Of a DNA stretch of 64,000 bases, positions 38,454 to 46,965 are shown piece by piece (positions within the stretch are counted from its first letter, which is position 1; each line of letters opens with the position of its first letter). The position numbers were made by a program, and so were the translations under genes. The stretch spans positions 248,001 to 312,000 of the forward strand of contig NZ_CAJHCR010000007.1 in NCBI RefSeq assembly GCF_904848585.1. The letters are read 5' to 3'. Below the pieces are notes generated by a model. That model was not told the origin of the DNA and did not search any database. It worked only from the letters and a program-made list of their open reading frames with translations. The DNA comes from Paraburkholderia kirstenboschensis. Lineage in GTDB: Bacteria; Pseudomonadota; Gammaproteobacteria; Burkholderiales; Burkholderiaceae.

Positions 38454-38813
38454 ATGCGCCTGACCATTCTCATTAACGGTTCCGATCCCACCGTCAGTCA
38501 TGACTACGCTGTGCTATGGCTCGACACCGACCAACGCCGGTGGTCGAGGGAAGCGCATCAAGGGATCGATCTGCCCCCGTGGGGCGAATTACGCGACGAA
38601 GGCGGCGTGACGACATTGTGCGCGCCAAGCACGGACGCGCCGTTGTGTACGCTGCGTGGATTGCACGTCGACCGTAAGCAGCGCGTGAGCGCCGCTCAAG
38701 GCGACGCGGCGTGGACCGCCGTGCGCAATCGTGCGCCGACCAGCGGCTTCTGGCGCTTGCAAGCGGTCGATCGTCAAAACGTCCGCGCTGAGAACAGCGT
38801 GTTCGGCAATTAA
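38454..38813 (+). CDS. Hypothetical protein
   Basis: A 119-residue soluble protein starting MRLTILINGSDP after a GGAA ribosome site; a TTG at 38439 is an alternative. No recognisable motif, signal or membrane segment is present. It is divergent from the DUF4410 gene. Confidence 0.6.
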   Translation: MRLTILINGSDPTVSHDYAVLWLDTDQRRWSREAHQGIDLPPWGELRDEGGVTTLCAPSTDAPLCTLRGLHVDRKQRVSAAQGDAAWTAVRNRAPTSGFWRLQAVDRQNVRAENSVFGN

Positions 38814-39170
38814 TTCCAGCGTCCTTTCTGCTCGGTCGATGTTCCCACCCGCGCGTCGCCGGACGCGCGGATGGAATCGTTTAACCCGCCACTCCGCACT
38901 GTCCGCTCTTCACGATCTAATGGACCGGTTTACGCGACGCATGCATTTAAGCTTGCCTTAAGTTTGCCTGCGTAGTGTCGGAAGTCCACGCATTCGGGTC
39001 GCCGCAAGGCGGCCCATTTTTTTTGCCCGTGCGACACCGCGTCATGTACCTGCTTCGGCGCGCGAGCATTGCATTGCCGCTCTTCTCTACGCTCTCCCAC
39101 CCGTTTTACATCGCTCAATAGCCACGCTCAACGCTATACTTTGCGCCCCTCTCTTTTCACCGATCAACCC
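38814..39170. other. Intergenic region with hairpins
   Basis: 357 bp without a gene. It holds a 9-bp perfect GC hairpin with a 4-nt loop (38849-38870, no T-run) and a strong intrinsic terminator (38996-39024). The terminator is 180 bp away from the preceding stop codon, so a short RNA may end there. Confidence 0.45.
38996..39024 (+). terminator. Intrinsic terminator
   Basis: An 8-bp stem (GGGTCGCC/GGCGGCCC, one GU pair) capped by a GCAA tetraloop and followed, after one A, by eight Ts. Confidence 0.85.
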
Positions 39171-39920
39171 ATGAAGAAGTGGTTCGCCAGTCTGCTCGTT
39201 GTGGTCGCCGCTCACGCAATTGCGGCGCCCTCCTGCACCCAGTTCACACCAAATGCGCAATGGCCGGTTCTGACCAATCAGAAGATGGCGCCCAAAGCGC
39301 GCATGCTTTGTTATAGCGATTTCGCCGTCATGCATTCGGGCATCACACACGGTCCATTGTGGTCCGCCGAACACCTGACGCGCGACCATATCGAAGCCGC
39401 CAAAGACATGGTGCGCACCAACAAGTTCTTCGAAGACGCGCGCTTGCCCGACGGCGAAGGCGCAACGCTCGCCGATTACAAGCGCAGCGGCTTCGATCGC
39501 GGACATATGAGTCCCGCGGGAAATCGCTGGAATGAGCAAGCCATGGCGCAGTCGTTTTCGCTCGCGAACATCGTGCCGCAAAATCGCGAAAACAATCAAC
39601 GGCTGTGGGCGCGCATTGAAACGTCAGTGCGTAAAATCGCCATGGCTTATGACGACACGTATGTCGTCACGGGTCCAATGTTCAGCGGCCAGCAACTGCA
39701 AACAATCGGACCCACGCGCGTGTTCGTTCCAACCCAGTTGTTCAAGGTCGTCTACGTACCTTCGCGGCAACTGGCGTTCTCGGTAGTGGTCGACAATGTG
39801 TCCACGAACCGCTACGACATCAGAACGATTCACGAACTCGAAGCAGCATCGGGCATTCGCTTTCCGGGCATTCCGGAGAACCTCAAAGATCAGCGACCGG
39901 GAGGACTCAAAGGTGTTTAA
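39171..39920 (+). CDS. Exported DNA/RNA non-specific endonuclease (NucA/NucG type)
   Basis: 249 residues. A signal peptide (MKKWFASLLVVVAAHAIAA) precedes the beta-beta-alpha-Me nuclease domain with the active-site motif DRGHMSPAGNR (D109-R110-G111-H112) and the downstream N-rich metal-site segment NIVPQNRENNQ. Relatives cut DNA and RNA outside the cytoplasm, for example for nutrient scavenging. Its stop overlaps the start of a small gene by 8 nt (GTGTTTAA). Confidence 0.9.
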   Translation: MKKWFASLLVVVAAHAIAAPSCTQFTPNAQWPVLTNQKMAPKARMLCYSDFAVMHSGITHGPLWSAEHLTRDHIEAAKDMVRTNKFFEDARLPDGEGATLADYKRSGFDRGHMSPAGNRWNEQAMAQSFSLANIVPQNRENNQRLWARIETSVRKIAMAYDDTYVVTGPMFSGQQLQTIGPTRVFVPTQLFKVVYVPSRQLAFSVVVDNVSTNRYDIRTIHELEAASGIRFPGIPENLKDQRPGGLKGV

Positions 39921-40173
39921 ACCCTATTCGAACGACGACGACGTACTCAACATTCAAGGCGACGCAATGACCGTGAGCAACGGCGCAAAGCGCGTCGTGC
40001 TGAACGGCACGCTCGAACTGACGCAAGACCAGCGAGGGCTGAAGGCCGCGCTCGCATTGAAGGAAGCGGTGGATGCAATCGTCGCGGCCTTGCAGGCGCA
40101 TCCGGGGCTGCCCGCTAAAGTGAAAGACGAACCGGATGCAAAACCGGGTGTTGTGGACAATCCATTCAACTAA
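39913..40173 (+). CDS. Small cytosolic protein coupled to the nuclease gene
   Basis: An 86-residue protein from GTG 39913 with a strong GGGAGGA about 7 nt upstream, lying inside the nuclease gene. It has no signal peptide. The core LKAALALKEAVDAIVAALQA is a likely amphipathic helix, and the C-terminus is Pro/Asp-rich. The tight overlap suggests coupled translation and a linked role, such as a nuclease inhibitor, but I recognise no family. Confidence 0.7.
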   Translation: MFKPYSNDDDVLNIQGDAMTVSNGAKRVVLNGTLELTQDQRGLKAALALKEAVDAIVAALQAHPGLPAKVKDEPDAKPGVVDNPFN

Positions 40174-40337
40174 CGTTTGGAGTCTTATTGCGTCGAGAGC
40201 GGGAAGGCCGGAAGAGTAGTCAGCAGCACGATATGTTTCTGCGGTTACGTTTTGTCACCAGAACATCGTCAACTGCTGTCCTCCGGACTGCGTTAAACCG
40301 GCAGCGCTGAACAATCCAGCCGCGAAACAGAAACTCG

Positions 40338-40357
40338 CAGGAATCCACAGGAATCCA
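40338..40357 (+). repeat. Tandem 10-bp repeat
   Basis: Two exact copies of CAGGAATCCA stand head to tail 24 bp upstream of the start of the small exported protein gene. This could be a binding site or a simple slippage product. Confidence 0.6.
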
Positions 40358-40380
40358 CCGGTTCAACAAGGAGTCACACC

Positions 40381-40749
40381 ATGAAGACGCTTTTCGCTGC
40401 TCTCGCTTCCGCTCTGCTCGTGTCAACCGCTTTCGCTCAAACGGCCGCACCCGCACCGTCCGAAGCAACGCAGCCCGCGGGCCAGGCGAATCTTAAGGCA
40501 AGCACCGCCGTGCAAACCGGCGCGTCGAATGACACGACAGCCACCACCCACGCTAAAGCACCTTCGAGCACGACCGCGAAGTCGCATGTGAAGACTTCTT
40601 CCAAGCACGCCGCGAAGAAACACAACGCAGTGAAGAAGACTCCGGCCGATTCCAGCACGGCGAAAACGAAAACGGACGGCGCGCAAGAGGCCAGCAATGC
40701 GCCGGTGAGCGCTGACGGCGCCAAGACCGGCACGACCAAAACGCAATAA
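40381..40749 (+). CDS. Small exported Ala/Lys/Thr-rich protein
   Basis: 122 residues. A clear signal peptide (MKTLFAALASALLVSTAFA, cleaved before QTAAP) is followed by a low-complexity mature part rich in Ala, Thr, Ser and Lys, with a histidine/lysine-rich middle (KHAAKKHNAVKK). It is probably disordered in the periplasm or envelope. AAGGAG lies 8 nt upstream of the ATG. No domain is recognised. A strong terminator follows. Confidence 0.75.
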   Translation: MKTLFAALASALLVSTAFAQTAAPAPSEATQPAGQANLKASTAVQTGASNDTTATTHAKAPSSTTAKSHVKTSSKHAAKKHNAVKKTPADSSTAKTKTDGAQEASNAPVSADGAKTGTTKTQ

Positions 40750-40836
40750 CACGTGCACGGTTCCGGCACGCACCGGCCACGCATGCATTAGAAGAATTAA
40801 GCAAATAATCGAAGCCGGGCAATGCCGTTCAGGGAG

Positions 40837-40863
40837 GGCGAGTCGTATGACTCGCCTTTTTTT
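40837..40863 (+). terminator. Intrinsic terminator
   Basis: A perfect 8-bp stem (GGCGAGTC/GACTCGCC) with a GTAT loop and seven Ts. It ends transcription of the small exported protein gene and lies before the convergent Crp/Fnr gene. Confidence 0.85.
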
Positions 40864-40933
40864 ATGCCAGCTTTCGCGTTGTCGTAACAGTGGCAATCTA
40901 TGGCAATCGCGCGGCGAAGCCGCTTTCAAGCCG

Positions 40934-41647
40934 TCAATGTGCACCTGGGCTCAACTGCGCAAGCTCGCGAAGTCTGCGCTCGTCGACTATCCGGATTTCC
41001 GCATAGCCGAGCTTCACCGCGCCCTGCGTTTCAAACTGCTTGAGCACCTGGTTGATGGTCTGCCGCGACAGTGCCAGCATCATCGCGAGATCTTCCTGGG
41101 GCACGTTGATGACGCGCCGCATAGTGCCGGCCTCGCCATATCCGCCAGCCATCAGCAACAGCCGCCGCGCTACGCGTTGCGCGGCGGGCAGCAACGCGGC
41201 TTCTTCTATCGCGTCGAAGGCGAGACGCAGTTTTTGCGTGAGCAGCAATCCGATTGTGTGCCAATGCGCAGGCGTGCGTTCGAGCAGCCCGGCGAGTGCG
41301 GCGCGCGTCACATGAAACAGTTCGGTATCGCGTTCGGCATACGCGTCGTGCGTTCGCGGACGATTGTCAAACAGCGCAATCTCACCGAACCAGTTCACCG
41401 GTTCGATCACAGCGAGCAATGCTTCCGTGCCGCTCGCACTCGCTGCGCCGATTCGCACGGCGCCGCCAAGCACGCAATAGATGCCGTCATCTGGATCGCC
41501 GCGCATGAAGAGACGCTCGCCAGCGGCGAGGCGTTCGATTCGGCCCGCGTCGATCAATTGGGCCTGCAAAGCCGCCGGGGCCGAGCGAAACCATGCGCTG
41601 TCTGAAAGCAGCGTGGCAAGCTGAGTACGAGGAAGACTTGCGGTCAT
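40934..41647 (-). CDS. Crp/Fnr-family transcriptional regulator
   Basis: 237 residues. An N-terminal cyclic-nucleotide-binding-type beta roll (GDPDDGIYCVLGGAVRIG, FGEIALFDNRPRTHDA) leads to a C-terminal winged helix with recognition segment LSRQTINQVLKQFE. No FNR-type cysteine cluster is visible, so it is not an oxygen sensor of that kind. The ligand is unknown. It is divergent from the Mpo1-like gene, which may be a target. Confidence 0.9.
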   Translation of the reverse strand: MTASLPRTQLATLLSDSAWFRSAPAALQAQLIDAGRIERLAAGERLFMRGDPDDGIYCVLGGAVRIGAASASGTEALLAVIEPVNWFGEIALFDNRPRTHDAYAERDTELFHVTRAALAGLLERTPAHWHTIGLLLTQKLRLAFDAIEEAALLPAAQRVARRLLLMAGGYGEAGTMRRVINVPQEDLAMMLALSRQTINQVLKQFETQGAVKLGYAEIRIVDERRLRELAQLSPGAH

Positions 41648-41737
41648 TGAATCGCGCTTGTTCCGACTGTCGGCTACCCGATGGTTTCAAATTCCAATCG
41701 CCGCGATTATGCTGGCTTTGACGCAGGAGCGGCATCC

Positions 41738-42277
41738 ATGAGAACGCTGACGCAACAGCTTACGCAATATGCGGCTTACCATCGCGACCGGCGCAATATC
41801 GCCACGCATTTCATCGGCATCCCAATGATCGTGCTTGCATTGGCGGTGCTGCTGAGCCGTCCGGCTTTCGCGCTCGCCGCGCCGCCGTTGACACTATCGC
41901 CCGCATGGCTGTTGTTCTCCGCGGCCACGCTCTATTACCTGGTGCTCGACGCGTCGCTGGGTCTGCTGATGACAGCGGTATCCGCGCTTTGCATCGCGTT
42001 TGGCCAGTGGATCGCGGCGCAGTCAACGTCGGTCTGGCTGGCAACCGGCGTGGGACTCTTCGCGACCGGCTGGGTGTTTCAGTTCATCGGCCACATTGCC
42101 TACGAGCACCGCAAGCCGGCTTTTGTCGACGACGTGATCGGCCTTCTGATCGGCCCACTGTTCGTGCTGGCCGAAGCGTTGTTCCACATCGGCTGGCGGC
42201 CTGCGCTACGCGAAGCGATAGAAAGAGATCTGGGGCCGACGCCGACGAACGAACAACGCGCGACGGCGCACGAGTAA
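41738..42277 (+). CDS. Mpo1-like (DUF962) membrane protein
   Basis: 179 residues with several membrane helices. The conserved N-terminal YHRDRRNIATHFIGIP and the later HIAYEHRKPAFVDD carry the histidines of the Mpo1 family, whose yeast member is an iron-dependent dioxygenase in 2-hydroxy fatty acid breakdown. AGGAG lies 8 nt upstream of ATG 41738. The bacterial role is not established. Confidence 0.85.
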   Translation: MRTLTQQLTQYAAYHRDRRNIATHFIGIPMIVLALAVLLSRPAFALAAPPLTLSPAWLLFSAATLYYLVLDASLGLLMTAVSALCIAFGQWIAAQSTSVWLATGVGLFATGWVFQFIGHIAYEHRKPAFVDDVIGLLIGPLFVLAEALFHIGWRPALREAIERDLGPTPTNEQRATAHE

Positions 42278-42314
42278 AAGCGCGCAGCCTGGAACTGTCG
42301 CCGGCGCTTGGGTC

Positions 42315-43205
42315 TCACGCAAAGCGCACGAGCCGCACGCTGTGCAACGCTGTCAGCACGACCGCGATCCAGATCGGAATGTACGTGGCCAATTGCGCGG
42401 CACTCAACGTTTCGCCGAGCAACGTGATCGACACGAGCACGAGCAAAACCGGCTCGACATAGCCAAGAATGCCGAACAACGCGACGGGCAATAGGCGACT
42501 CGCGGTCAGATACGAAGCCAGCGCGAGCGTGCTCAACGCGCCAAGCCCCGGCAGCAGCAGGAGCCACATGTCGAGGCGTCCCGAGATCAGCGTGAGCGAC
42601 CCGCCGGTCACGATCATCGCCACTGCCACAGGCAACAGCAAAATCATCTCGACGGTGAACAGTGCGAGCGAATCCTGCTTGATTTTGCGCCGCAACACGA
42701 AGTACGGCGGATAGCCGAGCGCGACGAGCAACGTCGGCCACGAGAAAGCGCCCGTCACCCACAGTTCATGACCCACGCCCGCGGCCGCGCATATCACCGC
42801 CGCCCACTGCAAACCATCGAGACGTTCGTGATAGTAGAAGCGCCCGACCAGTACCATCACGAGCGGCAACAGGAAATAGCCGAGCGATACCTCAAGCATG
42901 CGGCCATGCAGCGGCGCCCACAGAAACACCCACAATTGCGCGCCGAGCAACGCCGCGGCGGCGAGCATGGCGACGCCGAGTGCGGGCTGCGTCACCATCC
43001 GGTAAAGAAGCTGCCGCAGAATCGGCATGCGCTTGCGCGAGGCAACCAGCAGCAGCGCGCCCGGCACGGTCCAGACGATGCGCCACGCGAAAATATCCAG
43101 GCCGGTGAGCGGTGTGAGCAGCGTCGCGTAGGCCGACAGCAGCGCGAACATCGCGCAGGCGCTAACCGATAAGGCAATGCCGCGTTTGGGCGAATAGTGA
43201 TTCAT
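42315..43205 (-). CDS. rarD: RarD-family EamA permease
   Basis: 296 residues and about ten membrane helices of the drug/metabolite transporter superfamily. The N-terminus KRGIALSVSACAMFALLSAYATLL and the motif PLTGLDIFAWRIVWTVPGALL are typical of RarD. The substrate is unknown. The ATG at 43205 aligns with the family start; the longer in-frame extension is not family-like. It is convergent with the Mpo1-like gene. Confidence 0.85.
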   Translation of the reverse strand: MNHYSPKRGIALSVSACAMFALLSAYATLLTPLTGLDIFAWRIVWTVPGALLLVASRKRMPILRQLLYRMVTQPALGVAMLAAAALLGAQLWVFLWAPLHGRMLEVSLGYFLLPLVMVLVGRFYYHERLDGLQWAAVICAAAGVGHELWVTGAFSWPTLLVALGYPPYFVLRRKIKQDSLALFTVEMILLLPVAVAMIVTGGSLTLISGRLDMWLLLLPGLGALSTLALASYLTASRLLPVALFGILGYVEPVLLVLVSITLLGETLSAAQLATYIPIWIAVVLTALHSVRLVRFA

Positions 43206-43716
43206 CGTGCGCCCCGCTGTGCGGGAGCTTCGCCGTGCGGCGCGAGCGCATGCGGATGCGGATGCGGCGCAACATGGCGGCGCACCGCGATTGTCGTTGT
43301 CATTCGAAGTGAAGGTCCGAGAGCCGCAGCGCGTGTCGCGCGCCGCTTTTTGTAGTTTTATCCTGCGATGCAAGCCGGGCATTCTAGCCGGATTATCGAC
43401 GCGGCATGGGCACACCACGCGTTGCTTTCATTCTTGCGACGGCAATTAATCCGTGCAGAACGCGCGTCGATGAACTAGAACATAACTTCACGCGCGCGGG
43501 AGACACCCGCGCGCGTTCGACAAGGCAACTCCGTCGCTCAAGCGCGAATCTTGCTTCCAGCTTCTGCTGCAGCGTTTGCAACCAGCGTTTGCGACATCAA
43601 CGAGCCGGGCCCGCATGACGGCCCGCTTCCTCCGCAGCACGCATCAATCGGCTTCGATTACGCGTGCGGCCTCCGGCCACCCATCCCGCTCATCGAATGT
43701 GACTACTGGAGCCACC
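43206..43716. other. Intergenic region with a long hairpin
   Basis: 511 bp between the divergent RarD and EgtD-like genes with no convincing gene. It contains a perfect 11-bp stem (43490-43516, arms ACGCGCGCGGG and complement, loop AGACA) without a T-run. Promoters for both flanking genes must lie here, but no consensus boxes stand out. Confidence 0.45.
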
Positions 43717-44697
43717 ATGACCCAGCCAGCCCTCTCGCACGACGCATCACCCGATCAACGCTCCGCTTTCGCCGCCGACGTCCGCACCGGCCTCACGCAT
43801 ACACCGCAGAAAGAGTTGCCCTCGAAGTATCTGTACGACGAAGTCGGTTCCGCTTTATTCGAAGTGATCACCGTGCTGCCGGAATACGGCGTGACACGCG
43901 CTGAAGAGCGACTGCTCGCGAAGCACGCGGTGGACATTGTCGAGCACCTTCCGCACGACGTAACCGTCGCCGAACTCGGCAGCGGCAGCGGCCGCAAAAC
44001 GCGCCGCATTCTCGAAGCGCTGTGTAAAAAGCGCCCCACTTCTTACTGCCCGATTGAAATTTCGCGCACCGCGTTGCAGTTGTGCAGGCGCGAACTAGGC
44101 GACATCGAGCGGATTTCTATCGTCGGTTATGAACGCGATTATCTGGCCGGTCTCGCGGAAGTCAGCAAAAAGCGCGCAGCCGACGAGCGCTTACTCGTAC
44201 TTTTTCTCGGCAGTACGATCGGCAATTTCGGCAGACTGGCGGCAACGCGCTTTCTGCGCGACATCCGCAACATGCTGGCGCCCGGCGACGCGTTGCTGCT
44301 CGGCACCGACCTCATCAAGCCGACGCCCATGCTGATCGCCGCTTACGACGACGCAATCGGCGTCACGGCGTCGTTCAACCTGAATCTGCTCGCGCGGATC
44401 AATCGCGAACTCGGCGGCGATTTTCCTCTCGATGCATTCGAGCACGTCGCGCGTTTCAATCCGGACGCGCGCAGTATCGAAATGCATTTGCGTGCAAAGC
44501 GTGACGTCACCGCGCATATCGCGGCCGCGAATTTGACGGTGTCGCTCAAGGCAGGCGAAACGATCTGGACCGAGAGCAGCCACAAGTATCGCGCCGACGA
44601 AATGCCCGCGATCGCCGACGATGCGGGCTTCGCGTGCAGCCACCAGTGGCTGGAAAGCGAGTGGGGATTTGCCGAAAGCCTGCTGATAGCGCGATAG
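43717..44697 (+). CDS. egtD: EgtD-like histidine N-alpha-trimethyltransferase family protein
   Basis: 326 residues of the EgtD (DUF2260) methyltransferase family: KYLYDEVGSALFEVIT and LPEYGVTRAEERLL at the N-terminus, the SAM-binding AELGSGSGRKTRRIL, and FLGSTIGNFGR. EgtD makes hercynine from histidine with S-adenosylmethionine, the first step of ergothioneine synthesis. GGAG lies 5 nt upstream of the ATG. No egtB (iron-dependent sulfoxide synthase) gene is in the window, although the two are commonly adjacent. Confidence 0.85.
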   Translation: MTQPALSHDASPDQRSAFAADVRTGLTHTPQKELPSKYLYDEVGSALFEVITVLPEYGVTRAEERLLAKHAVDIVEHLPHDVTVAELGSGSGRKTRRILEALCKKRPTSYCPIEISRTALQLCRRELGDIERISIVGYERDYLAGLAEVSKKRAADERLLVLFLGSTIGNFGRLAATRFLRDIRNMLAPGDALLLGTDLIKPTPMLIAAYDDAIGVTASFNLNLLARINRELGGDFPLDAFEHVARFNPDARSIEMHLRAKRDVTAHIAAANLTVSLKAGETIWTESSHKYRADEMPAIADDAGFACSHQWLESEWGFAESLLIAR

Positions 44698-44755
44698 CCC
44701 CGAACGGCTAAAGGGGCGGCGGGCTCTCACCGTGGCCGATGTGGTTAAACGCCCT

Positions 44756-45049
44756 TCAATGCTGTTCAAACCGCTCGTAGCGTTTCTCGGTCACGCGCTC
44801 TTCACCGGCCACTTCGGTCACGCGCGCCGCCGGCGGCCCGTGCCGCAGCCACGACAGCATGCGGTCGACCTGGTTCGCCGTGCCCTGCAACATGGCTTCG
44901 ACCGAGCCGTCGTCGAGATTCGCAACCCATCCCTTGATGCCCAGCGCGTGCGCCTGCCGCACGGTCGCGTGACGAAAGCCGACGCCCTGCACGGTGCCGC
45001 GCACGCGCACGTAATACGTTTCGATCCGCTCATCCAGATCAGGGGCCAT
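44756..45049 (-). CDS. acyP: Acylphosphatase
   Basis: 97 residues. The signature VRGTVQGVGFRHATVRQAHALG contains the catalytic Arg and the phosphate loop, and GWVANLDDGSVEAMLQG holds the catalytic Asn (WVxN). It hydrolyses acyl phosphates in the cytosol. It is convergent with the EgtD-like gene. Confidence 0.93.
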   Translation of the reverse strand: MAPDLDERIETYYVRVRGTVQGVGFRHATVRQAHALGIKGWVANLDDGSVEAMLQGTANQVDRMLSWLRHGPPAARVTEVAGEERVTEKRYERFEQH

Positions 45050-45233
45050 GCCGTTCTCTCCTCACAGTCTTTCAAGCCGGCATTCTAGTCGCGTCGCGGC
45101 GAGCCTGCTTGCGGAACGTGGGTTGAAATGACCGCGTCGACGGTCGTCAACGCTCAGTGCGCGGGGCGTGGGCGACGCGGCCCCCGCGCGCCACGTACAA
45201 TCCCTCGACTGTCACGCAGGGAACGGAAACAGA

Positions 45234-46244
45234 ATGACCGAACAGAATGGCGATCTCGTGCTCGTGACCGGCGCATCCGGCTTTGTCGGCTCGTCGGTGG
45301 CACGCATTGCGCAACAGAAGGGCTTCAAGGTGCGAGTGCTGGTGCGCGCCACCAGTCCGCGTCAGAACCTCGAGTCGCTCGACGCGGAAATCGTCGTCGG
45401 CGATATGCGCGACGAAGCGTCCATGCGCAACGCGCTGCGCGGCGTGCGCTATCTGCTGCACGTCGCCGCCGATTACCGGCTGTGGGCGCCGGACCCGAGC
45501 GAAATCGAGCGCTCGAATCTGGAAGGCACCGAGGCGACCATGCGCGCCGCGTTGAAGGAAGGCGTCGAGCGCATCGTGTACACGAGCAGCGTGGCCACGC
45601 TCAAGGTGACGAGCTCCGGCAATTCAGCCGATGAAACATCGCCGCTCAAAGCCGACCAGGCCATCGGCGTCTACAAGCGCAGCAAGGTGCTGGCCGAGCG
45701 CGCGGTGGAACGCATGATCGCCAAGGACGGCCTGCCGGCGGTGATCGTCAACCCGTCCACCCCCATCGGGCCGCGCGACGTCAAGCCGACGCCGACCGGA
45801 CGCATTATTGTGGAAGCGGCGCTCGGCAAGATTCCCGCTTTCGTCGATACGGGGCTGAATCTCGTGCACGTCGACGACGTCGCGGCCGGGCACTTTCTCG
45901 CGCTCGAGCGCGGCAAGATCGGTGAACGCTACATTCTTGGCGGCGAAAATTTGCCGCTTCAGCAGATGCTCGCGGACATCGCGGCGCTCACCGGCCGCAA
46001 GGCGCCCACCATCAGCTTGCCGCGCTGGCCGCTTTACCCGCTCGCGATGGGTGCGGAAGCGGTCGCGAAGTTCACGAAGCGCGAACCGTTCGTCACCGTC
46101 GACGGATTGAAGATGTCCAAGAACAAGATGTACTTCAGTTCGGCCAAGGCGGAACGCGAACTCGGCTACCGGGCGCGTCCGTACCGGGAGGGTTTGAGCG
46201 ATGCGCTCGACTGGTTCCGGCATGCGGGCTATCTCAAGCCGTAG
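45234..46244 (+). CDS. hpnA: Hopanoid-associated sugar epimerase HpnA
   Basis: 336 residues of the extended SDR type. The cofactor motif VTGASGFVGS is at the N-terminus, followed by VYTSSVATL and the YKRSK (YxxxK) catalytic pair. It is associated with hopanoid loci; its substrate is unproven. The ATG at 45234 is preceded by CGGAAACAGA. It opens the hopanoid region and is on the plus strand before the gene at 46337. Confidence 0.9.
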   Translation: MTEQNGDLVLVTGASGFVGSSVARIAQQKGFKVRVLVRATSPRQNLESLDAEIVVGDMRDEASMRNALRGVRYLLHVAADYRLWAPDPSEIERSNLEGTEATMRAALKEGVERIVYTSSVATLKVTSSGNSADETSPLKADQAIGVYKRSKVLAERAVERMIAKDGLPAVIVNPSTPIGPRDVKPTPTGRIIVEAALGKIPAFVDTGLNLVHVDDVAAGHFLALERGKIGERYILGGENLPLQQMLADIAALTGRKAPTISLPRWPLYPLAMGAEAVAKFTKREPFVTVDGLKMSKNKMYFSSAKAERELGYRARPYREGLSDALDWFRHAGYLKP

Positions 46245-46336
46245 CGCGAGCATTTTGTTACAACGTCGCTGTAATTGCGGAAGGTAAAGCCTACGCGCAG
46301 CAGTTAAAATCGCGGGTCTTACCAGAGAAATCTCGC

Positions 46337-46891
46337 ATGAACCTTCACGAACAGCTCGGCGCGCTCGAAGTGGGCGTCGATCAGCTCATTCAGGCTGTCG
46401 TGGCCCCGCAGGCCCAAAGCATCTCCGAGACACGCGACCAGGCTGACGCGCAGCAGGCGTCGGCTGAACATGCCGTGCCGGAAGTCGAAGCGGAAACGGT
46501 CGAAGTTGAAGCCCAAGCCGAGGCCGCGGTCACCGAAGCCGGAGCGGAAACCGCTGCGCCCCCGGCTCTGCCCACGCTGGAAATCAACCGTCCGGCGCAG
46601 AATGAAATCACCATGACCATCGGCGGTCAGACCGTCGCATTGCGCGCGGAGCAGATCGGCCAGCTAATTGAGGAACTGTCGAACGCGCGCGCCTCGATGA
46701 CGCCGGAACCCCCACCGGGCATTCCGCCGGGCTGGCGTTTCGTGTCGACGAAAAATCCGGTCATGGCGGTGCAGAAGCAGTCGAACGGCGACCGTTTGCT
46801 GGTATTGCGCCATACCGGTCACGGCTGGGTGCCGTTTACGTTTTCACCGGACATGGTGATTCAGCTCTACATGCTGCTTACAAAGGGCTAA
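46337..46891 (+). CDS. Hypothetical protein with acidic Ala/Glu-rich linker
   Basis: 184 residues. A short N-terminal helix region (LGALEVGVDQLIQAVV) is followed by a 60-residue Ala/Glu/Val-rich low-complexity linker and a C-terminal domain with ITMTIGGQTVALRAEQIGQLI, PPGIPPGWRFVST and MVIQLYMLLTK. No signal peptide. No family recognised; it sits between hpnA and hpnB and ends at a strong terminator. Confidence 0.75.
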   Translation: MNLHEQLGALEVGVDQLIQAVVAPQAQSISETRDQADAQQASAEHAVPEVEAETVEVEAQAEAAVTEAGAETAAPPALPTLEINRPAQNEITMTIGGQTVALRAEQIGQLIEELSNARASMTPEPPPGIPPGWRFVSTKNPVMAVQKQSNGDRLLVLRHTGHGWVPFTFSPDMVIQLYMLLTKG

Positions 46892-46895
46892 AAGA

Positions 46896-46920
46896 AAAGC
46901 GGCGCAAAGCGCCGCTTTTT
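46896..46920. terminator. Bidirectional intrinsic terminator
   Basis: A perfect 10-bp stem (AAAGCGGCGC/GCGCCGCTTT) with an AAA loop and T-runs on both strands. It lies between the convergent gene at 46337 and hpnB. Confidence 0.88.
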
Positions 46921-46965
46921 CGTTACCGCCTCGGGCCACCCTTTTTAGAGTGGCGCGCGAACGCG

